From Selenomonas sp. AB3002 (GTDB taxonomy: Bacteria; Bacillota; Negativicutes; Selenomonadales; Selenomonadaceae), in assembly GCF_000702545.1 (NCBI RefSeq), contig NZ_JNIO01000002.1:558001-622000 (forward strand): DNA of 64,000 nucleotides. Reading direction: 5' to 3'. Below, in pieces: positions 59,219 to 64,000 of the stretch. The notes beneath the pieces are model-generated. The model was not told the DNA's origin and ran no database searches. It worked only from the letters and a program-made list of their open reading frames with translations. A program made the translations under genes and the position numbers. Numbering within the stretch: position 1 is the first letter of the stretch; each line of letters begins with the position of its first letter.

Positions 59219-60037
59219 TCACTCTGTTATCTGCAGCAGCGCCAGTTTGTCCGCTGCTTCATTCATCTCTGCTTCAGCCTTCTCTGCCTCGGCAACAGCC
59301 GCATTAGCCTTATCTCTCAGCCTCTCGGCCTTGGCCTTCTTGTGTTCCAGTTCCCTCGCTGCCTTTTCTATGGCCGCCTGCCTGTTCTTGTGGGCTGCTG
59401 CAAGCTCTGCCTTGGAAAGGCCTTTTTCCGGGTGCTTCTTCGCTTCCAGTTTCAGCTCATCTTCATGGGTGAGAGTCCCCCGGGTGCGGGCGATGAGTTC
59501 GTCCTGATGAGCCTCGGCATACTTGAGGATGGCGGCGTAGAACTTGCCATCCACATCTTTTTCTGAAAGGTTCTCCAGCTTGATGACGCCCCCGTCTTTT
59601 TCGACGGGCTTCACCGAGTTGATGACACCGAAGCCGCTGTCCAGATCATCATGCTGGCTTATGGTAACGGTTTTATTTTTGAGGTCAAAATCCAGATACT
59701 CAGCCGCCCCCACCAGATCGCCATAACCGTCCAGAGAAAGGCCGTTCCAACGACGCTTGGAACGTACATCCTCTATCTGCACAGCATCATAAGTGCGGAC
59801 AGTAGGCACGATCAGGTGATTGAGGTCGATATGCCCCTGTGCGTTCACCGCATAGCACATCTGCTCCATATTGAAGTAGTAGTTCTGGCGGGAGGTGGAC
59901 TGCACCCACTGGAAAGTCTTTTCCGGCAGGCTCACCGCCGCCTCAGCCTGAGGTGCAGCAGGCATGGCAAGGAGGGCTGCCAAACAAAGGCCAGCCCCTA
60001 TCTTCTTCACCATATTGACAGTCTGTATCTGAATCAT
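59219..60037 (-). CDS. Secreted coiled-coil protein of unknown function
   Basis: 272 aa from ATG 60037, eight bases after AGGAG; the longer frame is unsupported. A signal peptide (MVKKIGAGLCLAALLAMPAAPQAEA) is followed by a beta-rich domain (TFQWVQSTSRQNYYFNMEQMCYAVNAQG, VPTVRTYDAVQIEDVRSKRRW). Residues about 195-270 form a Lys/Glu/Ala coiled coil. No known family. It may be an envelope-linked protein. Independent of neighbours. Confidence 0.65.
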   Translation of the reverse strand: MIQIQTVNMVKKIGAGLCLAALLAMPAAPQAEAAVSLPEKTFQWVQSTSRQNYYFNMEQMCYAVNAQGHIDLNHLIVPTVRTYDAVQIEDVRSKRRWNGLSLDGYGDLVGAAEYLDFDLKNKTVTISQHDDLDSGFGVINSVKPVEKDGGVIKLENLSEKDVDGKFYAAILKYAEAHQDELIARTRGTLTHEDELKLEAKKHPEKGLSKAELAAAHKNRQAAIEKAARELEHKKAKAERLRDKANAAVAEAEKAEAEMNEAADKLALLQITE

Positions 60038-60119
60038 GTTTTCAGCTCCTATTTTCCCATATATCACAAAATACGAGCGTAATTCTACCATATCATGCTG
60101 AAAACATAATGAAGTAATA

Positions 60120-60548
60120 TTATTCTTCAAGTTGTCCCAAAACGTAGAAAGTTCCATGAGCTTTGGCAAAGAGCTTGCCTTCCCGGCTCAGCATTTCGCA
60201 CTCGCAGGCCATAGTGCGGCGTCCATCGTGAAGCACCTTCGCCTTGGTGATGATCCGCTCCGTGAGCGGCACCGAGTGCAGGAACTCTGTCCCCAGCTGC
60301 ATGGTGACCACCTTCTTGCCCAGTTCCAGGCAGGCCGCCCCCATGGCGGTATCTGCCAGGGTCATGAGCACTCCGCCATGGACGATATTGTAGAGATTAG
60401 TATGGTATTCCTCCACCACCAGTTCCAGATGGACGCTGCCTCCTTCTTCTGGCACCACCTCCACGTTCATGTGGTCAGCAAAGGTATTCTGATGGAAAAA
60501 GCGGATAATCTGGCGCTGGCGTTCGGTTAAATTCTGTTCTTCGATCAT
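60120..60548 (-). CDS. PaaI-type hotdog-fold thioesterase
   Basis: 142 aa from ATG 60548, eight bases after GAGGAG. NIVHGGVLMTLADTAMGAACLELGKKVVTMQLGTEFLHSV is the PaaI signature with the catalytic HGG. It hydrolyses acyl-CoA thioesters, often aromatic or medium chain; the substrate cannot be told from sequence. Monocistronic, followed by the secreted coiled-coil protein gene. Confidence 0.88.
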   Translation of the reverse strand: MIEEQNLTERQRQIIRFFHQNTFADHMNVEVVPEEGGSVHLELVVEEYHTNLYNIVHGGVLMTLADTAMGAACLELGKKVVTMQLGTEFLHSVPLTERIITKAKVLHDGRRTMACECEMLSREGKLFAKAHGTFYVLGQLEE

Positions 60549-60567
60549 GGTATAGCTCCTCATAGAA

Positions 60568-60704
60568 AAAGCCTTCCCCTTGAGGGGAAGGTGGCAGCCC
60601 GAAGGGGTGACGGATGAGGTGGAACCCAGCTCGTTTAGCTAACATAACCTGAAACGCAACACCTCATCCGCCCCTGCGGGGCACCTTCCCCTCAAGGGGA
60701 AGGC
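60568..60704. repeat. CCTTCCCC-type inverted repeat, copy D
   Basis: Ends GCCTTCCCCTTGAGGGGAAGG and its near complement at the right, with GGATGAGGTG / CACCTCATCC nested inside. Same family as 14958-15097. It lies between the thioesterase start and the DedA stop. Confidence 0.8.
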
Positions 60705-60709
60705 AATCA

Positions 60710-61330
60710 TTATTCGACCTGTGCTTTCGTTCGTGCCTGCGCTTTGCGGTGACGCAAATACAGCACACCAATCACCACTGCGCACACGCCTACAAAGACA
60801 AGGCTGGCCTGATGGCCCACAGCCAGCATGACCTCCCAGCTCTTGCCCAGCATCATGCCTGCAAAAAGAATGAGGGCCGTCCAGGGCAGGCTGCCGGCGA
60901 TGGTGTAGATGATGAAGCGCTTGAAGTCCACATGGGCAAAGCCTGCAGGCAGGGAGATGAAAGTGCGCACCACAGGCAACATGCGGCTGAAGAACACAGC
61001 CTTCAGGCCATATTTGTCAAACCAGTTCTGGGCAATATCCACATGGCTCTTCTTCACGAAGAAATACTTGCCGTATTTATCTACGAAGCTGCGGCCGCCC
61101 TTATGCCCCACGGCATAGGCAAAGACCGAGCCCACGATGCCGCCAATCATGCCGGCGTTCAAAGCACCAATAAAAGTCATATCTCCGGAAAAGATCATAA
61201 AACCAGCAAAGCCCAGGATCAGCTCGCTGGGAATGGGAATGCAGGCGTTCTCAGCTGCCATCAGCACTGCCACTGCCACATAGCCCCAGTCAGCAATGAA
61301 CTGCAGGAATACCCCGGAAAAGCTCTCCAT
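60710..61330 (-). CDS. DedA-family membrane protein
   Basis: 206 aa, four to five spans. AENACIPIPSELILGFAGF and FFSRMLPVVRTFISLPAGFAHVDFKRFIIYTIAGSLPWTALI are DedA (VTT) signatures with the conserved E and R-x3-P-x2-R motif. DedA proteins help maintain envelope energetics and recycle undecaprenyl phosphate. Monocistronic. Confidence 0.92.
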   Translation of the reverse strand: MESFSGVFLQFIADWGYVAVAVLMAAENACIPIPSELILGFAGFMIFSGDMTFIGALNAGMIGGIVGSVFAYAVGHKGGRSFVDKYGKYFFVKKSHVDIAQNWFDKYGLKAVFFSRMLPVVRTFISLPAGFAHVDFKRFIIYTIAGSLPWTALILFAGMMLGKSWEVMLAVGHQASLVFVGVCAVVIGVLYLRHRKAQARTKAQVE

Positions 61331-61424
61331 ATTTCTCTATCGTCCTTTCTTACATTAACACTAACTCTAAGAGGCATTATACAGCATTATTTTTGTTTTT
61401 TCCATGAAAAAAGCAAAAATAAAA

Positions 61425-61453
61425 AGACGCCCTCCCCGAAAGGGGCTGACGCC
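61425..61453 (-). terminator. Terminator after rpsR
   Basis: Minus strand arms AAGGCGTCAGCCCC / GGGGAGGGCGTCTT with TTTTTATTTT. Confidence 0.85.
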
Positions 61454-61463
61454 TTGATATCGC

Positions 61464-61694
61464 TTACTCAGCGGTGAAGGGCAGCAGTGCAATGTTGCGT
61501 GCACGCTTGATAGCCACGGTCACCTGACGCTGATGCTTTGCGCAGTTGCCGGAAATACGGCGGGGCAGGATCTTGCCGCGCTCAGTCACGAAACGGCGGA
61601 GCTTAGCTACATCCTTATAGTCGATATGCTCGACCTTGTCCACGCAGAAAGAGCAAACTTTCCTGCGGGGCCTTCTGCCTCTGTCTCTTCTCAT
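61464..61694 (-). CDS. rpsR: 30S ribosomal protein S18
   Basis: 76 aa with [54 protein letters not shown], the complete S18 sequence pattern. Two of the four Cys expected in the zinc-binding form are visible (CSFC) with a third in GNCAKH. Last gene of rpsF-ssb-rpsR, the common operon order. Confidence 0.97.
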   Translation of the reverse strand: MRRDRGRRPRRKVCSFCVDKVEHIDYKDVAKLRRFVTERGKILPRRISGNCAKHQRQVTVAIKRARNIALLPFTAE

Positions 61695-61739
61695 CGATTC
61701 TTTCCCTCCTTGCCTTTAGGGACTTATGCGTTCAGTCCC

Positions 61740-62180
61740 TTAAAATGGGATTTCCTCGTCAGAGATATTGGGGCCGAAATTATCGGCCGGTGCCTGCTGT
61801 GCCTGAGGTGCCGGGGCGCCGTAGCCCTGGCCGAACCCACCCTGCGGTGCAGAGCCCTTGGGATCAAGGAATTCCAGCTCGTCCAGCACCACATCAAAGG
61901 CGCTGCGCTTGGAACCATCCTGAGCCTCATAGGTACGGGTCTGAAGACGACCCTCCACGCCTACACGGCGGCCCTTGGCAAGGTTGTTGCCAATTATCTC
62001 CGCCAGCTTATCCCATGCCATGCAGGGGATGAAGTCAGCGGTGGGCTGGCCGTTCTGCTCCGCTTGTCTGCGGAAGCGGCGGTCTACTGCAAGAGTAAAG
62101 GTCGCAAACGCCTTGCCGGACTGAGTATAGCGCAGTTCCGGATCACGCGTCAGGCGGCCAATAAGCACAACTTTGTTCAT
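61740..62180 (-). CDS. ssb: Single-stranded DNA-binding protein
   Basis: 146 aa. OB fold begins MNKVVLIGRLTRDPELRYTQSGKAFATFTLAVDRRF. A Gly/Gln/Pro-rich linker leads to the acidic tail ISDEEIPF, which recruits repair and replication partners. Coats single-stranded DNA. Between rpsF and rpsR as usual. Confidence 0.97.
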   Translation of the reverse strand: MNKVVLIGRLTRDPELRYTQSGKAFATFTLAVDRRFRRQAEQNGQPTADFIPCMAWDKLAEIIGNNLAKGRRVGVEGRLQTRTYEAQDGSKRSAFDVVLDELEFLDPKGSAPQGGFGQGYGAPAPQAQQAPADNFGPNISDEEIPF

Positions 62181-62210
62181 GGCAAATCCTCCCTGACTGG
62201 ATTTAAGATA

Positions 62211-62498
62211 TTACTCTTCGTCGGATTTGACGATCATGTGCTTGAGGAGCTCGTCCGTAATCTTCATCACGCGGTCGCACTCAGCCACAACGGCAGGCTC
62301 GCACGCAACGTTGAACAGGCAGTAAAAGCCTTCAGCGCAATCCTTGATCTCATAGGCAAGACGCTTCTTGCCCCAGCGATCTTCATTTTCGATCGTACCG
62401 CCGTTTTTCTTGATGAGGTTCGAGAACTTCTCGATGACAGCGTTGGTAGCTTCCTCCTCCATCGGCTTAACGATGAATATGATCTCGTACTTTCTCAC
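62211..62498 (-). CDS. rpsF: 30S ribosomal protein S6
   Basis: 95 aa. The start is the GTG at 62498, six bases after GGAGGTG, giving MRKYEIIFIVKP as in other S6 proteins; the ATG eight codons upstream would add a non-homologous tail. The DRWGKKRLAYEIKDCAEGFYCLFNV segment is typical. First gene of rpsF-ssb-rpsR. Confidence 0.96.
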   Translation of the reverse strand: MRKYEIIFIVKPMEEEATNAVIEKFSNLIKKNGGTIENEDRWGKKRLAYEIKDCAEGFYCLFNVACEPAVVAECDRVMKITDELLKHMIVKSDEE

Positions 62499-62598
62499 GA
62501 AATCACCTCCCTCTCTGGTCATTGGCCACGGGTCTGTGCCCGGGGCAGAGGTTCAATAAGTTTCCTTACATAAACCTTGCGTTAATTACGACTAGAGA

Positions 62599-62627
62599 AT
62601 TATACCATCATTACAAGGGTTGTGCAA
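62599..62627 (-). promoter_or_regulatory. Promoter of rpsF-ssb-rpsR
   Basis: Minus strand TTGCAC (62622-62627), 17-bp spacer, perfect TATAAT (62599-62604). The 100-nt leader before the S6 start may hold the S6:S18 autoregulatory site known from other bacteria; I did not confirm it. Confidence 0.75.
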
Positions 62628-62732
62628 GAGTTTTTTCATAGCTGAATAAAATCTTCGCCAAAGCAGGGAAAAGCCGTCTCAGCAAGAACAATAAAGTAAG
62701 CAACTTTCTCTCACTACATATGAAGGAGGCGT

Positions 62733-64000
62733 ATGAACTTGGACAAGCGACAAAGCGAAGCAGATGCTGTCAAAAAGGCCGAAGAGGCCTTTGACCGCAA
62801 ACGGCGCACCATAGGTCTTTTCGGTGCTCCCATCCTGGCTGTGCTGGTTTTCATGACTCCCATTGCCGGACTTACCTTGGAAGCTCACAAGCTTTTAGCC
62901 ATCATGGTATTGGTAGCTCTCTGGTGGATCACGGAGCCCGTGCCAATACCGGTGACCTCCCTTATCGGTCCCACCCTGGCGGTCATTACTGGTGTGGTGC
63001 CCGTGGGCACGGCCTTTGCAGCCTTCGCCAACTCCATGATTTTCCTCTTCATGGGCGGCTTTATCCTGGCCAAGGCCATGATGACCCACGGCCTTGATAA
63101 GCGCTTTGCCTACTGGCTGTTGTCCCGTGAGTGGGTGGGCTCCAATCCCAAAAGGATTTTCCTGGCGGTAGGCCTGGCAGCAGCCCTGTGCTCCGGCTGG
63201 GTCAGCAACACTGCCACCGCCGCCATGATGTTCCCCATCTGCCTTGGACTTTTGACTTCTATAAAAGAAATGTTTGCTGCCAATGGCAGGGAAATCCATC
63301 TCCACGAGTACAAGTACGCCACCGGCCTCATGCTGATGACGGCCTACTCCTGCTCCATCGGCGGCGTACTGACCCCCATTGGCACTCCTCCGAACCTTAT
63401 CATGCTGGGTTTCCTGGATACCATGTGCGACATCCATGTATCCTTCTTCCAGTGGATGACCTGGGGCCTCATTGCCATGGTAGTTTATTTCGCCATTGCC
63501 TATGTGGTGCTTTCCCATTTGTTCCCTGCTGATGTCACCCGCATCGAGGGGGCAGATGTCTTTATCAAGACCAAGCGGGACGAACTGGGAAGCTGGACCC
63601 GTGCCCAGAAGAACACTCTGCTGGCCTTCATCGTGGCAGTGACGCTCTGGGTGCTGCCGGGCTTCATGTCCATTGCTTTTGGCAGCACAGACCCCATGCT
63701 GAAAATGTATAACCTCCTCTTCCCCGAGGCCATCGCAGCCATGGCTGGCGCCCTTCTGCTCTTCCTCCTGCCAGTGAATTTCAAGGAGCGTCAGTTCACC
63801 CTGAAATGGTCCGAGGCCATGCAGGGCATCGAGTGGGGCACTCTGATTCTCTTTGGCGGCGGTCTTGCCATGGGCGGCATGATGTACAAGACGGGCCTTT
63901 CCCAGTGGGTGGGCGACCTCATTGTCAGCTCCATGGGCGGGGCACCCTCTGAGGTGGCCATGGTGGCCATTTTCTCAGTCATGGCGCTCTTGCTCTCCGA
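62733..64000 (+). CDS. DASS-family anion:sodium symporter (3' end outside window)
   Basis: 422 codons visible from ATG 62733, five bases after GGAGG; the frame runs off the right edge. A charged N-terminal helix (about 30 residues) precedes at least nine spans. The SNT-type motif appears as SGWVSNTATAAMMFPI near residue 155 and the second as GTPPNLIMLGF. DASS (SLC13) carriers take up di- or tricarboxylates or sulfate with Na+. ALWWITEPVPIPVTSLIGP is the family's early signature. Substrate not resolvable. Confidence 0.92.
   Translation, partial: MNLDKRQSEADAVKKAEEAFDRKRRTIGLFGAPILAVLVFMTPIAGLTLEAHKLLAIMVLVALWWITEPVPIPVTSLIGPTLAVITGVVPVGTAFAAFANSMIFLFMGGFILAKAMMTHGLDKRFAYWLLSREWVGSNPKRIFLAVGLAAALCSGWVSNTATAAMMFPICLGLLTSIKEMFAANGREIHLHEYKYATGLMLMTAYSCSIGGVLTPIGTPPNLIMLGFLDTMCDIHVSFFQWMTWGLIAMVVYFAIAYVVLSHLFPADVTRIEGADVFIKTKRDELGSWTRAQKNTLLAFIVAVTLWVLPGFMSIAFGSTDPMLKMYNLLFPEAIAAMAGALLLFLLPVNFKERQFTLKWSEAMQGIEWGTLILFGGGLAMGGMMYKTGLSQWVGDLIVSSMGGAPSEVAMVAIFSVMALLLS

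Overview
This 64-kb window looks like chromosome of a motile diderm Firmicute of the Negativicutes, most likely Selenomonas or a close relative. The evidence is indirect: high-GC coding DNA with strong Shine-Dalgarno sites, two flagellar hook (FlgE) genes, a secreted-protein repertoire with signal peptides and lipoboxes, a yqeB selenium/molybdenum-hydroxylase gene, and many GC-rich palindromic dispersed repeats between genes. No rRNA, tRNA or CRISPR array was recognised. Two genes are cut by the window: a radical SAM protein at the left edge and a DASS-type anion transporter at the right edge.

Layout. 0-10 kb: TatD-linked radical SAM gene, a non-coding locus on the minus strand (strong promoter, no good reading frame, terminator), yqeB, a small gene with a flagellar-type promoter, a nitroreductase, a secreted protein, a HydF-like GTPase lacking its cluster domain, a PilZ protein, panC-panD with a BASS transporter (possibly PanS), and a degenerate FakA-like protein. 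10-20 kb: an FtsA-like protein with extra C-terminal repeats, rpmF, a universal stress protein, a MarR-HlyD-ABC permease efflux unit with two matching palindromes, and an AAA-ATPase/nuclease-fold protein. 20-33 kb: potABCD, KtrA/KtrB potassium uptake, uxaC, CstA, a GT41 glycosyltransferase with a methyltransferase-like partner, and a metallophosphoesterase. 33-39 kb: a small HTH-like gene and a cytidylate-kinase-like gene separated by an IS1634-family element with a 156-bp target duplication, then a GPH symporter and MgtC. 39-51 kb: a CocE-type hydrolase, a compact type I toxin-antitoxin locus, a ytfQRT-yjfF sugar ABC transporter, and a SWIM/SNF2 helicase. 51-60 kb: a GT9 glycosyltransferase, a scarred region (flgE fragments, a truncated DUF3990 gene, HigBA), and two divergent flgE genes separated by an IS3 element. 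60-64 kb: thioesterase, DedA, rpsR-ssb-rpsF and the transporter.

Most notable. (1) At 41.50-41.80 kb a 28-codon membrane peptide and a convergent antisense RNA share one terminator and carry duplicated 8-bp and 10-bp repeats, the architecture of the Fst/par type I toxin-antitoxin system. (2) At 0.66-1.27 kb a roughly 570-nt structured RNA candidate has a near-consensus promoter and a terminator. (3) Two further leader or sRNA candidates lie upstream of the BASS transporter and potA. (4) Three copies of a 140-bp element and two copies of a hairpin element show compensatory base changes, so they are probably selected as RNA. (5) Three promoters of the form TAAG-N15-NNCGATAT tie both flgE genes and an unknown small gene to the flagellar sigma factor.

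All calls come from reading the sequence and the translated frames. Family assignments rest on recognisable motifs and remembered family features, not on a database search.
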